Source: Talaromyces rugulosus (lineage: Eukaryota; Ascomycota; Eurotiomycetes; Eurotiales; Trichocomaceae). From it: a stretch of DNA of 64,000 nt. Below, one piece after another: positions 46,101 through 57,479 of the stretch. The position numbers were made by a program, and so were the translations under genes. A model generated the notes under the pieces. It was given only the letters and a program-made list of their open reading frames with translations, was not told the origin of the DNA and did no database searches. Positions within the stretch are counted from its first letter, which is position 1; each line of letters opens with the position of its first letter. The stretch is taken from positions 744,001 to 808,000 of the forward strand of contig NC_049561.1 of assembly GCF_013368755.1 (NCBI RefSeq), read 5' to 3'.

Positions 46101-46525
46101 ATACATATTGTGTTTTTTATCAATATGTAACAATTCGAGATTATAGCAATTATTCGCAAGACATTGAAAGTATTTCCTATACTGATTGTTTACTGCCGGT
46201 CTGATATTATCAGATATAAACATAGAAACCTCCTAGCTGAAACAAGACCCTTATGACCATGAAATAATCTATATGTCAGGAAAGCTGGTCACTTTCCAAG
46301 ATTATATGTGTGGATCCTGTTAGATGCCCAGGAGATGTAATCCATACAAAGAGCAATATGTTGAAGAAGTATTAGCTATATCATTCTGCATTTGCTAGGT
46401 ATTCATTAAATTTAGGAGCTATCTAGGTACCCCTTCTCAACATTTGAATGGCTGCTAACTCTAGGGCGAGGGCGATATAAGCGGTTACCGAGTACCTAGT
46501 ATATCCCCATAGTACATATGTACGA
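46101..46525. other. Convergent 3' intergenic
   Basis: About 420 bp between the 3' ends of the FAD monooxygenase and the MFS gene. Nothing seen. Confidence 0.5.
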
Positions 46526-48362
46526 TCAATCTCTTGCAAATCGACCAGTTACATGACGAATCTTTTTCCCCCAGACATAAACTAGAATGCCTAACAACCC
46601 CATTGCAGCCGTTAACGCACCAAAAGTTCCAAAAGTCCCGTCATATCCATAACTAGCAATAAACGGAGCAGTACCGTAGCTCGTTCCAAACGAAATAAAA
46701 CCCCTAAAAGCACATACGATAACCAACAATGGACCAGCGCGAGCCGGATAACTGTCCAATAGGTACGTAACAGCAGTGATGTTTGCACCTACAAAAGCAA
46801 AATAGTACGCCGCGATGGTCCACACATAGAGAAACCAATGGTACTTTTCCGGATGAGCTGCTCCTTGGCCGTATAACACAACAGTAAAAGTTCCGACTAT
46901 AATGGGAATGATCAATGGGATCAATCGAACTTCGGGCTCGTGTAAGCCGCCATTTCTTTTGGCCATGCGCTTGATGAGCCAGTCTGAGCCCTGCCCTAGG
47001 AGTGGTAGTGCCACGACGGCAGTCACTATCTGGCCGATATTGGCGTATGATGCGCTGTTGTTAGGCCAGTTATATGGCGCACCCGTAACTATAGCACTAT
47101 AAGTCGTGCCGATAGCGACGTTGGTTCCAAGAGTCACGCCGTTGATGAGTAGTGCCCAGATGACGTTGGGGAAGAGAAGAAGTTCACCGGTTTGCTATGT
47201 AGTCGTGTCAATGAAAGTCAAAGGTGAGAAAGGGAGAATTGACTTGCCTTGAGGACGATCCAGGTTCCAGCCCAGTCAGGGGTTCCAACCCATAGGCGTA
47301 AATCAGACCTCCATGTACGTTGCTCATAATTTGCATAATCCAAAGGAGGCCGGCTCGTGTAAACCGGTACTTCTTGTTTCACAGATGCGCCCTCAGCATT
47401 CTCAGGTGTGGAGTCTTCCGTGGACGACGCTTCCTGATAAGAAGACAAAGGTCGTTCATACTTGGTTTCAGGCAAGAAGAAGAATGTAAGGATAAATTGT
47501 AAACCACTCAGAATAGCACCCAGACCATACCACCACTGCGGTGTGATGGCGCCTGCAATGGGACTAGCAAAAAGCGTCAAGACACATGACAGGATAGTTT
47601 GGACTGCTAGCTGGACTGTAATTGCGGTGCTTCTCTCGTGCAGGAAGAAGATTTCTTGAGATACCATGGGAACGACCGACTCACTTTGACCTGCTGCTAG
47701 TCCAATGACCATGCGACATGCAAGTTGCCATTCGTAGGTTTTGGCAGCAGCGCAGAGAGCTGCGCCGATGACTAGCACTACCGTTGAGCCGAGGAATACG
47801 ACACGCCTGCCAACTCCTATGGCGAGAGGCATGCCGATGAGGTTGCCGATTCCCCTAGTGATTTGTTAGGTTTGTGAAGTCAGAAACATGGATTGTCGTA
47901 ACATACATAAACAAGGTTGGGTAAGTCATCAACTTGGTTATGGCGTTGTAATCCTTGCCGGCTGCCGAATATTCAGGGATGTAGAAGCCCAACAAGCCAC
48001 CGAATCCAGAGACAAGAGTGAGACCGATCGTTGAGACTGGTAGATGTTATTAGTGTTTAGGTATTAATTGGAAAGATCACGAACAAATAGAAATGATAGC
48101 CAGAATGACAAATTTCTGCCACATGGGTAGGTTAAGTGGATCTACAACGCAGTTAGCAGATGCCATGACTATCTCGAAATGAGTTGTGCTTGCCCTGAGG
48201 ATCCGTTGTCGGTGTCGGAATGTAGACAATTTCCCCTTCAGTCAACTGCACTGTGCCCATAGTATGCACCTGGCCCACCTCGTTCTCCGCGCCTATGGCG
48301 GGCTCCACCTCCTCGACATGGAGGGATGACACTTTGTCAGAGGTTGGCTTGGTGTCTGCCAT
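46526..48362 (-). CDS. MFS transporter, HOL1/DHA1-like
   Basis: Five exons: 48362..48194, 48141..48085, 48036..47907, 47854..47248 and 47194..46526. They give 543 aa, and all phases agree. Two of the four introns have GC donors: CAGG|GCAAGC at 48193 and AAG|GCAAGT at 47247. N-terminal landmark DPLNLPMWQKF, about 12 helices, GIGNLIGMPLAIGVGRR and a central cytosolic loop rich in Ser/Glu (~280-340). The C-terminal half contains LLDSYPARAGPLLVIVCAFR, typical of the HOL1-like drug:H+ antiporter group. It is oriented like the PhyH genes and carries the shared 9-mer in its promoter, so it probably moves the pathway substrate or product. Confidence 0.9.
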
Positions 48363-49106
48363 ATTTGAGTCTCAATTGAGTCGTTTGAGTAAAGTAGAAT
48401 TAGTTAGGGGTGGCTGCGAGAAACCTGATAGTTTCCCGCCAGTGTAATGTGCGTAGTCTTGACAACTGTTATCGGCATGACAAGGTCAACGACTAGCTCT
48501 ATATATGGTAATGGAATGGACATAGTCGAGTGGGCATATACGCAACGCTGCGTAGCGTCCTCACGACTACGTGTATAGTGTCACGAATCCCTTTTCGCAC
48601 ATAAAGTAGCGCCGAAAGCTTTTCCAAGACGGGAGGCAAAATAGACTCGGGGGTAATTGAGACAAGGCCATGGAGAAACCCCCCAGCATTACGGGGTCGT
48701 GCACGGTTGACCCATGGATTGTGCTCGGTCACTGCCCCGAGGGTCATTCGGTAGCTAGTAAAGCAAGCTCCGAGATATCTAGCGCTTCCCGCAGATTCAA
48801 GGGCAAGGTAACCCCGCGGGGTAGAATGCATCTTTTTGTTCTGGGACAGTGTGCCGAGCGAGCTGGGCCCGGAGGCGACTTTATTGTTGGATTGGGGACG
48901 AAATTATGTGATTGTTAAGGATACTCTGTTTTAAGAAATTCGAGTGGTAGTAGGGTAGAGATATACGCAGCACGCAAAGTCTACGCACTAGAATACACTA
49001 TTTTTCAAGGAAAGGGATGAAAAAGAGTGATTTGTTTCCAAAAGTAATGCATTTCTAATTCCTTCTGATTTAAGATAGATACAGTCGATGACAAGCTTGT
49101 CCAATG
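48363..49106. promoter_or_regulatory. Promoter of the MFS gene and 3' flank of PhyH dioxygenase 2
   Basis: About 740 bp. CCTCGGGGC lies on the minus strand at 48734-48742, about 370 bp upstream of the transporter ATG, preceded by GCTCGGTC at 48723-48730. The minus-strand open frame 48499-48831 covers this block but has no family. Confidence 0.55.
48734..48742 (-). promoter_or_regulatory. Shared 9-mer CCTCGGGGC (minus strand)
   Basis: On the plus strand it reads GCCCCGAGG. GCTCGGTC sits three bases to its left, giving a head-to-head pair. Confidence 0.55.
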
Positions 49107-50251
49107 TTAATCGTAACCCTCAATTCCAGCCAGCTGTAGCAGACGGTCCGTAAGTTCAGGCTTCTCGAATGGCTCTGTACGGTATTTCGGGCAGACTTTT
49201 CCGTTTCGCATGGGCTTTTCGGCCGATGGGCGAATATTACTAAAGTCTTAATTAGTCCAGTGTGCTCATACAGAGAGTCATCATACATACCAGTGTGGCC
49301 AGTGAGTGGTACCAAGCCAGCTATTGAAGCATTCCTTCTTCAACTCTAGAGCTTCTTTGGTCGCGAATCGTCGAGGTGTCATGCAAATATACTGGACATG
49401 TCGGATCTGATCACCCTGAGGCAATTCAGCATAGTGAATAGTGCGCGAGTCCCAGAGAACAAAGTCGCCGGGTTCCATGTTGATCTTGACTAGCTCACAG
49501 CCACGCTCTTCGAACCATTTGAGGTCCCTCGGATTGAACAGGAAAAGATCCTGATACCTCAATTCTGGTGGAGGAGCATCTTCGTGTGCATATGGCTCCC
49601 TGTCCTGGGCGAAATATTCATTGAATAGCTTAGCAGAACCTTTCATCAAGACCAAACCTCCATCCTTGGGGCCGTTTGGTGCAAAGTTCAACAAACCTTG
49701 GACGGCCTGCATTCCTTTGCGAGCTGGGTTCTGGTCACAGTGTGGCCAGGGGGTCCCTGCAAGATCTTTGCGTCGCGGTAGGGAGACGTTCAAGCCATCG
49801 AAGGATGAAATCAATTCTTTGGTTTCCCATAGTTTTTCGAAGATTTCGAAGACAGCGGGTTCCATTCGAGCTTCCCATGCCATCTTTTCGTGCGGAGCGG
49901 CATATGCGTAGTACATTCTACATCAATTTAGTGGTGCTCCCTGGATTTAGTTTAGGATACTATGACTCACCCTCCCTTGAAATTGACTGGCAAGTGCTCA
50001 GCTGCCCATGTACTCTCATCATTCTCGTCAAATCCTAAATCAAACTTGTGAAGCCATTCAATCTGCTTGTCGCAGTAGTACTTGGCTTTTTCACGGCTGA
50101 TGACATTCTTGATCACAACACAGCCATTTTCATGGAATTCATCGCGCCAGTCTCCGTAAACTCTTGGCTCGAAGTGAATGAGATCTTCAGATTCGCGTAG
50201 AGACTTTTGTAGAGCGGCTTTTGCCTGAATTTCGGTTTCTGTGAGAGACAT
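49107..50251 (-). CDS. PhyH-family Fe(II)/2-oxoglutarate dioxygenase, copy 2
   Basis: Three exons, 50251..49971, 49917..49291 and 49239..49107, give 346 aa. The third exon is needed to restore the conserved C-terminus (NIRPSAEKPMRNGKVCPKYR), which matches copy 1 (MRDGKLCPKNRTGP). Metal ligands: PWPHCDQNP (His, Asp) and WDSRTIHYAE (His). GPKDGGLVLMKGS matches GPNDGGLIVCKGG of copy 1. The paralogues share the active site but differ in the segments around it, so different substrates or regiochemistry are likely. It is divergent from the CocE-type hydrolase. Confidence 0.9.
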
Positions 50252-50481
50252 CTTGATGAGTGTTTGAATCGCTAATTCAGGAGGTTATTCCAAAAGACAA
50301 GTATCAAGAACTGATTTCGTCGACGAGATGAAGGGAAATCTGAATGGTAGAAATACGTAACATTAAAAGCTTATTGCCTAGAGGCCCTTCTTGCATTCGC
50401 CAAGGTCTACTCAGCTGATTTCAGGAATGTTGCCTCGGCGATGCATGCTACTTGTTAGTGGCCGAGAACCCCTCGGCGGGT

Positions 50482-50488
50482 GCCCCGA
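50482..50488 (-). promoter_or_regulatory. Candidate shared element, core TCGGGGC
   Basis: Plus strand GCCCCGA. Second copy in the same divergent promoter, 47 bases from the full 9-mer. Confidence 0.4.
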
Positions 50489-50532
50489 ATACCCACCAAG
50501 CCATTGTACTACAAGAGCCTTTCGGGGGTGAT

Positions 50533-50541
50533 CCTCGGGGC
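50533..50541 (+). promoter_or_regulatory. Shared 9-mer CCTCGGGGC
   Basis: Exact match to the copies at 44342-44350 and 48734-48742. It lies between two divergent genes of the same group. Confidence 0.55.
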
Positions 50542-50905
50542 GCTTACTCGGACCTTTAGTGTGCCCTAAGATCGTTCTCCGTTCATTGCACTTTAGAGTT
50601 GCTCCTCCAACATCCCCGCTTTCTATGCGTCAACCGGGCCTGTTTTTTCAAAGGTGCGGAGAAGATGCTACACATTTCGTCGTTAGACCGAAAGTGGGAC
50701 TGGAAATGAGAAACTTGCACGTCGTTCGGAGCATGTGCGAGAAGCCCATCATCTTCGGTAACCTAATTGTATATCTTGACCTTTATACTCCAAAGTGGTA
50801 TTGTTACACATTGATATTCCAGACGAATCTGAACTTTTCTATTTTTTTTTGGTCATCATTGTTATTCAAAATCTACAATTTATAAACTGAGGAAAACAAT
50901 CCATC

Positions 50906-52761
50906 ATGCCTCTCCCTCCTCTCCAAGTCGCATACAAGCGTGTCAAGCAACCCACCGTTGGTGAAAACGGCTATGTGGGCTTCCAATCCGGCAAAAAAGA
51001 AGTCTTGCCCAAAGGCTGGAATGGCTTTAATGCGAAGCCCTTGAAAAGCGACATTCTAGTCGAGCACGATATCGAAATCGTGGTACGCGACGGTGCCAGA
51101 CTCTACGTCGATATTTATCGACCTGCAAACACAACGGAGAAAGTCCCCGTGGTCCTCAGTTGGTCATTCTATGGGAAAAAATACAGTGCTCTGGAGATGC
51201 TACCCATGACTGTGTGGAAATGCTGCGTACCTCGTGAAGACCTAAGTGGTATTGAAAAGTTTGAGGGTCTGGACCCTCAAACTTGGTGCCCACGCGGGTA
51301 TGCAATCGTTAGTGTCGATACGCGTGGCGTAGGACATAGTGATGGCTCGATTGGCGTCATGGGCACCCAGGATGCAGAAGATGGATACGATGTTGTTGAA
51401 GCATTGGCAAAGATGGACTGGTGCAATGGTCACGTTGGAATGGCCGGCAATTCGGCCTTGGCTATCTCTCAATGGTTCATTGCATCTCAGCAGCCACCTT
51501 CGCTGAAGGCAATTGCTCCTTGGGAAGGATCTGGAGATATCTACAGAGAACAATTCTGCCGCGGTGGTTGGTTTTTCATGAGCAATTTCGATCTCATTGC
51601 AAATGCTATTGTTCGCGGACAGGTGAACTCAGGGTTGGAAGACTTTGAAGAAATGTACCGTCGTTCTAATGTGTCAAACGCGTTCTGGGAGGATAAACGT
51701 GCCGACATGACGAAAATTCAGTGTCCGGTTTATATTCGAGGAAGCGATGTCTCATCCATCCACACAATGGGAAGTGTTCGCGCATGGTTGGAACTGCCAC
51801 ATGACAACAAATGGATTCGCTGGGGAAGCAAGCAGGAGTGGTATGAGCTATACAGCGAACCCGAATCCGAAAAAGAGCTTTTCTTGTTCTTTGATCGTTA
51901 CTTGCGAGAAGAAGTAGGTAATGGTTGGGAAAAGACTCCGAAAGTGCGTTGGTCAGCCCTTCGATTCGGCGACCGGACGGCTATCGACGATATCCTCCTC
52001 GAGGACTTTCCAGCTCCTAATACCGAGTATTGCGAACTGTTTCTTGCTAAAGATGGTTCTTTAAGAACAGAGGCTCCTTCTAATACCGATATTGCAACGG
52101 TGTCATACAACTCAGAGCAACGAGAATCTATCGCCGAGTTCTCTCATACTTTTGAAAAGGCAACGCAGCTAATCGGCCTACCGAAGGCAGTTCTATATGT
52201 CTCCAATGAGAAGCAAGATGACTTTACTGTCTTTGTCATTCTCCGCAAGCGGGATCGCAATGGAAAGCTACTCATGCACTTAAACTTCCCTATCGAAACA
52301 ACCCCGGTCAAATCCATTGATGAGATACCCGAGAAGGATCGGCAAAGCACAAATCTTCACTTGGGCTCAACTGGTATATTGCGTGCATCACATCGTGCGT
52401 ATGACTCCACAAAGAGCATCCATCCCCAGTTCCCATTCCATCCCCACACGAAGCAGGAGAAGGTGAGGCCGGGAGAAATTGTGAAACTGGAAATCGGATT
52501 ATGGGCCATGGGTTATGACTTTGAAGAGGGAGAGACCATATCCTTGCAGGTATTTCTCCCCCGTTCTTGTATCTTCTTTAATTCCCAGTTACAAGAGTAT
52601 ACTGACTAGTAAACCAGGTTTCCGGACAATATCCCAGTATTGCAGAGTTCAAGAGCTTTTCCCAGCCTCGACCGGAACATGAGCTGAACAAAGGTTTACA
52701 TACAATTCATATTGGAAAGCAATATCCGAGCTCGATTATTCTTCCCTTTATCAAGCAGTGA
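50906..52761 (+). CDS. CocE/NonD-family (peptidase S15-like) alpha/beta hydrolase
   Basis: Two exons, 50906..52549 and 52618..52761, give 595 aa. The N-terminal alpha/beta core has IEIVVRDGARLYVDIYRP, then DTRGVGHSDGS and GMAGNSALAISQW, where Ser183 is the likely nucleophile. A helical cap follows, then RWGSKQEWYELY and FFDRYLREEVGNGWEKTPKVR, the family boundary motif. The jelly-roll C-terminal domain ends with HTIHIGKQYPSSIILPF. Such enzymes cleave esters or acyl bonds; in fungal clusters they act on lactones or acyl groups. It shares a promoter with PhyH 2. Confidence 0.88.
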
Positions 52762-54606
52762 GTAAAAGGAAGGGCATGACATGACGTTTGTGGGTATTAT
52801 TATTAGTTACTACAATCTTGTGATATATGTCTAGTTTACTTCAGAGTACAAAGGCACCGTAATTTAGCTACCTAAAACGCAATTATACATAGGATTAATA
52901 ACATGAGGTGGATATCCTACCTGATTTTCCTAATCCGAGGTTCAATGTTTTTTCCCTGATAAATGGTGTTATGGTAATTGTGTATTAAAGAGAAACACGT
53001 GTACATCTAGGGCCTTATAAAATGAAAGGGTAAAACATATCATTGTACAATGCATGTTGAGCCAAACTCAAGCTCCCATAAAATTTTCACTGTCAGCGCA
53101 CGCCATGCTATATTGCCTTAGTAGTTTCAATGTTATTCGCCGGCTTAGTATAAATGGAAAAACGGTCCAATCGCCGGGTACTTCCTACGTTGAAGATCAG
53201 TAACAAGTCTACCAAGAAGGGATGGAATTACGTACCTGCCAGGATATGACTTTTTCGAATGCATATGTGACTTCAAATATGGTACGGAAAAAGATAAAAG
53301 GGTGACCGAAATCATGTAGATTGTGACGGTCAGACTAGCCGTCATTGTTTGTGGCATGGATGGATGTACGCAAATCGTTTCAAGACATGAAATTCGTTAT
53401 TGTATCCTTTTCAGAGATGAATAGAGCTGTTAATTGCTATACAGCACACTGTAAAGCATTATACCTATGATAATATAGCGAGTGCTGGCCATTATCTCAC
53501 CTACTATTGGGTCTTTACGCTCTTTCGGTGCGCCGCAGAAGTCCCCGAGAGTACAACGAAAGTCACCGAGAAATTGTATGACGTGGCAAACTTTTTTCTT
53601 TACCGAGGCCCGTAACACCCTTGACCAATTGTCAAATGTTGAAATCAAAAAATACATTGAGGGTATCAAGGATATTTTAGATAAGGCAAGCCCGGGTCTC
53701 GCACGGCGTATAAAAACAGTCAACCAAGGTAGTCTCACAATGGCCGATTTGGGCGAGCTACACCGTGAGAATTTCACAAAGATTCGTGACACCGCCAAAA
53801 GCAAAGTGCAAAAAAACAAAAACAAGCGCTAGGTCAAAACCGTTGGTGCTCTCCATGTAAAATATGTCAATCGCATTACAAAATGCCCTCATGATGGGGA
53901 TTTGAAGAAAATTCATAACAGTACGTGGTTGGTGAGTGACGGCCTGAAGAATTAGAGGCTGTAATAGAGCCTCAAAACTTTTGTCATTTTATCGATAGTA
54001 CAGGTAATAGGTAAATAGCCCTGGGATAATTAGATAATCTAGTGTACAGTCAGGATCCATGCAGGTGACCCGCGGCCGTAGCATTGGGTAGTATCAAGGG
54101 CATAGTTCGATTGTCGGTGTATTGCCTGATGTTTTAGTTACTTCCATTATTTATTATAAAAGTGAAGGGGTCTCTTCCATGCAGAAAAAATTTGAGATCG
54201 TTTGACCACCGTGATAGTTTTAGGGTTGCCGATCATTTGAACACGAGTGATTGACCAATTGCCGGTCCTGACTGCCGTATACAGATTTTCAATGGCTATA
54301 TTCATAGCTTTTAAGCCACCTGGAATTGCTTCTGCATTTTTCCCTCGTCGCGCCAATTGTCAGCTCTTGAACTTGGAGGATGTCATTATGGCTTCGGCGA
54401 TTGGTCAACATGAAGTCTCCACAATCTGCTCCCCGTGGGGTGTTCCGTCGTCTTAGCCGAAATACCCTCAGTATCTTTGTTCACAACACCTCTTTCGGCA
54501 GCTAGAACAGTAATATACATTTCGTATGGTTCGAGGATGGTATCTTGAGTTGACGAGTTGATAAGGAACAGGCATAGCCATGTTCCGAAATCCCGTCTAA
54601 CCCGCC
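52762..54606. other. Gene-poor region with possible gene relics
   Basis: About 1.8 kb without a confident gene. On the plus strand, 53482-53832 has a 116-codon frame whose end reads NTLDQLSNVEIKKYIEGIKD, protein-like but unknown. On the minus strand around 54147-54356 a frame reads IPGGLKAMNIAIENLYTAV. Minus 53145-53357 encodes one hydrophobic segment. These look like decayed coding pieces rather than intact genes. The right end is the promoter of the Zn2Cys6 gene. Confidence 0.4.
53482..53832 (+). pseudogene. Possible coding relic, unknown
   Basis: A 116-codon frame with helix-forming composition from codon ~45 on (IKKYIEGIKDILDKASPG, MADLGELHRENFTKIRDTA). No start context or family identified, and the sequence past the stop has no frame. 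It could be a small real gene instead. Confidence 0.3.
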
Positions 54607-57001
54607 ATGGATCCTCGGCCCACGAAGAAACGCCTGTCTATGGCATGCAACAGCTGCCGACTACGAAAAGTGAAATGTGATGCAGATTATCCACGATGTC
54701 GCAATTGTCGAGTTCGCGATGAAGAGTGTGCCACCAGTGATCCGCGACGTCCCGGGGAACCTGTTATTCGCGAATGGATTGTGACAGAGAAGATAAACAA
54801 GTCTGACCCCAGTAATCCCAGTCCCACTCCCTCTCTACAACAACAATTATTTCATCGAACACAAGGGCCAGAGATACGGGCAGAGCACTCAGTAGCACAC
54901 ACTGCAGAAAATGGCCAGAATTTCTCATCGAGGAACCACGAGCCTGGCCATACAAACCTCTATGAATCTCCCGTACATCAGCCATTTCACGTCAGCTCAA
55001 ATACCGATCCGGAGTTGAATCGCACAAAGATTGTCGGCGGCAGCAGTTCGCAATGTTTGGCAAAATCGTTGGATGTGTACCTCAAATCAGTGCATCGAAA
55101 GCCCGTATCCGGTCTATTCAAGTATGGCATGAGATATGCGGAAGAGTTTGACATTCCCTTGCAAGTCTCATTACCGCCACTACCGGACTCTTCTCGCCTT
55201 AATGGATACCTATCGACATTTTTTGAGCGAATCCATTCACTGTATCCGCTATTCGACGTTGAATATTTCCATGTCGTTGTCAGTCAGTTAGTGGAAATGG
55301 AGGGTGGATTCAAAACCATGCCACGGGATCAAATACCCTGGCTTGCGAGTACTTATCTAGCTATCAGCCTAGGTGCAGACGAGCAATCTAGTGGAATCAC
55401 TTCCGATGGAACACAATATCTACAAGCAGCTGCAAGTCTTCTGGGACACGTGATGTTGGTGCCCTATCTTCCAGCAGTGCAGGCACTGCTCATGTTCACT
55501 ATTGCATATCGTGGAAGAAACCAAGAAGGATTGGGATGGCAGGCACTGGGCATGGCTATTCGCATTGCACACACAATCGGTATTCACCGAAGAGCAGCCT
55601 ATAGTGCTCCACGTACCGGAGACGTCCAGTACATACAAAAGTATACGCATGAGGGCAGAATTTGGGCAATATGTTGCATTTTAGAAAAGTGTATGGAACT
55701 TGAATCTGGACGACCAACTGCAATCCCATACTCATTTACATGTGATGATATTCTTCCCCCGCATCTCCATGAGCGTGATGACGGGCAATTTCTTCGGTGG
55801 CAATTGGGCCTAGCAGTGTACCAGAATCAAATCGGCCAGCATATCTATGGTCACACGTTACGAAAGCGTCGGGCGCGAGAAATCCTCCTCGATACAGCAC
55901 GACTTGATAAGTGTCTATTGGATTGGGTGAATAGTATTCCTCCTCAGATGCGGCCGGGCAATGATATCTTCTGTCCACGGGGAGTCTTTCATCTCGCAGC
56001 CATATTGTCTATGATGTACCACGAAGCCATGATAACCCTGCACAGGGCAGCTCTCATCGCGCCTAATGCAAGTTTTGAAGTTGAAGTCGAGAAGGAGGGT
56101 CCTGATGACCCGTCTCGTTTTCGTATACTTGGCGGAGAGTCTATATGCATCAATAGTGCAAGAGCTATTGCGAAGTTGAGTATTGAACTTTCGGATCAGA
56201 AGTCAGATACGAGGTTAGTACCAACTGGTATTCCATTGCTGGCGTGTATTGTGTTGGCTATCTACTTGATAAAGAATCCAGATAGTAGAATGCAGTCTAC
56301 TGATCTGCAGGTGAGATTCATAGCTCATGAAACTTAGGTTTAGGCTGAGTTATGCTGATCAAAAATATAGCTTCTCAAAACCTGCCTCGAACTATGTAAT
56401 GAAAAATGGATAGATTGCGGTCAAGATGTTCGTTTCATCCAAGGTAATAAGCACTCTGTATCTCGTTATATCCGGCCAACACTAACTCCCGCCAGGATTG
56501 TCCACCATATATGAACGCGTCAGTAGTCACATCGACTTCCAAAGAGCAGTCAAAGAACCGAATACACCTCAAAATCGTACCGCAACTGGCCTTGATTTAC
56601 GAAACTACGCAGAGAAGCCGAACGCTGTATCTACACGAGATAGCATCTTTAATACCTCGAATCAACAATCTTCTATCTTGATCAATACAAATACCGCATC
56701 TCACCCCACCAACAAACGCTGTCATCCGGACGGTGGAAGCGTAATGGATACAAGGACACACCAACCCTACGACGACATTCCACCCGACACAGCAACACTA
56801 CCTCAATATGATCACTCTGATGAAGTTACGAATGGCCAGAAAGCTCATATGCCGCTAGATGTTGACAGATATAATTGGCAACAGGAGCCAGTTCAGGAAA
56901 ACAATAATTTCCCTTTTGACGGTTACAATGTCGAAGATTTGTGGGAGTGGATGCTATGCTTTGATCCTCAAAGCGAGGTAATTTCTAATGCTTGCACTTG
57001 A
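54607..57001 (+). CDS. Zn2Cys6 transcription factor with fungal-specific regulatory domain
   Basis: Three exons, 54607..56310, 56371..56443 and 56496..57001, give 760 aa. The zinc cluster has C14-x2-C17-x6-C24-x6-C31-x2-C34-x6-C41 (ACNSCRLRKVKC … RCRNCRVRDEEC). Residues ~195-450 match the middle homology region: YLSTFFERIHSLYPLFDVEYF, LGWQALGMAIRIAHTIGIHRR, EGRIWAICCILEKCMELESGRPT. The last exon is Asn/Gln-rich, a likely activation region, ending NVEDLWEWMLCFDP. It lies just right of the six-gene group and is the closest candidate regulator for the CCTCGGGGC element; that link is inference. Confidence 0.9.
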
Positions 57002-57479
57002 CTTTGCCTGTGCATACTTGGAATTGTCAAATTGTATAACATCATTTTCAGAGACCTCCAGGATTACAAAGAAGTAAATATTAGTACTGTGGGAGGTCGT
57101 TACGTCCGACTGCTGTAAAATTGAGTTACGTGATTATCACACTAACTATAGTTAATGCAATCTCTAACTATTTTAATCTATATATATCCAATTCTAAAGA
57201 TAATTTTACACCATCATTCTTGCAGACATACAAGAACATCGCAAACTAAAAGCCTAGTCCTGACACCACCCCCCGAAAGGTGGGGCCGAAGCCGCCGTGC
57301 AGCACCACCGATTGGACCGGAGGACACGCCGATATCCTGTCCTTTCCTTAAAGGGAAATAGTATCATGCCATATTTTCTGCTGTTGTTGTATGCAATAGT
57401 TAGTACTTCTGAAAATTTACAGCGTAATTTGTCTTTCTCTAAATACTTTCTTCCGCGTCGTTTCTGAAAGTTCAATCCC
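57002..57479. other. Intergenic, promoter of the MFS gene
   Basis: About 480 bp. CCCCCGAAAGGTGGGGCCG lies at 57270-57288 and CACCGATTGGACCGG at 57306-57320, CGG/CCG-rich sites about 200 bp upstream of the MFS start. No gene seen. Confidence 0.45.

Larger units (their letters stand above)
50252..50905. promoter_or_regulatory. Divergent promoter, PhyH dioxygenase 2 / CocE-type hydrolase
   Basis: About 650 bp. It contains the core TCGGGGC twice: at 50482-50488 (minus) and within CCTCGGGGC at 50533-50541 (plus). It is dense in CGG/CCG triplets between 50450 and 50560. Confidence 0.55.

Noticed and set aside
48499..48831. 110-codon minus-strand frame
   Set aside because: It overlaps the CGG-rich promoter block of the MFS gene and has no recognisable motif.
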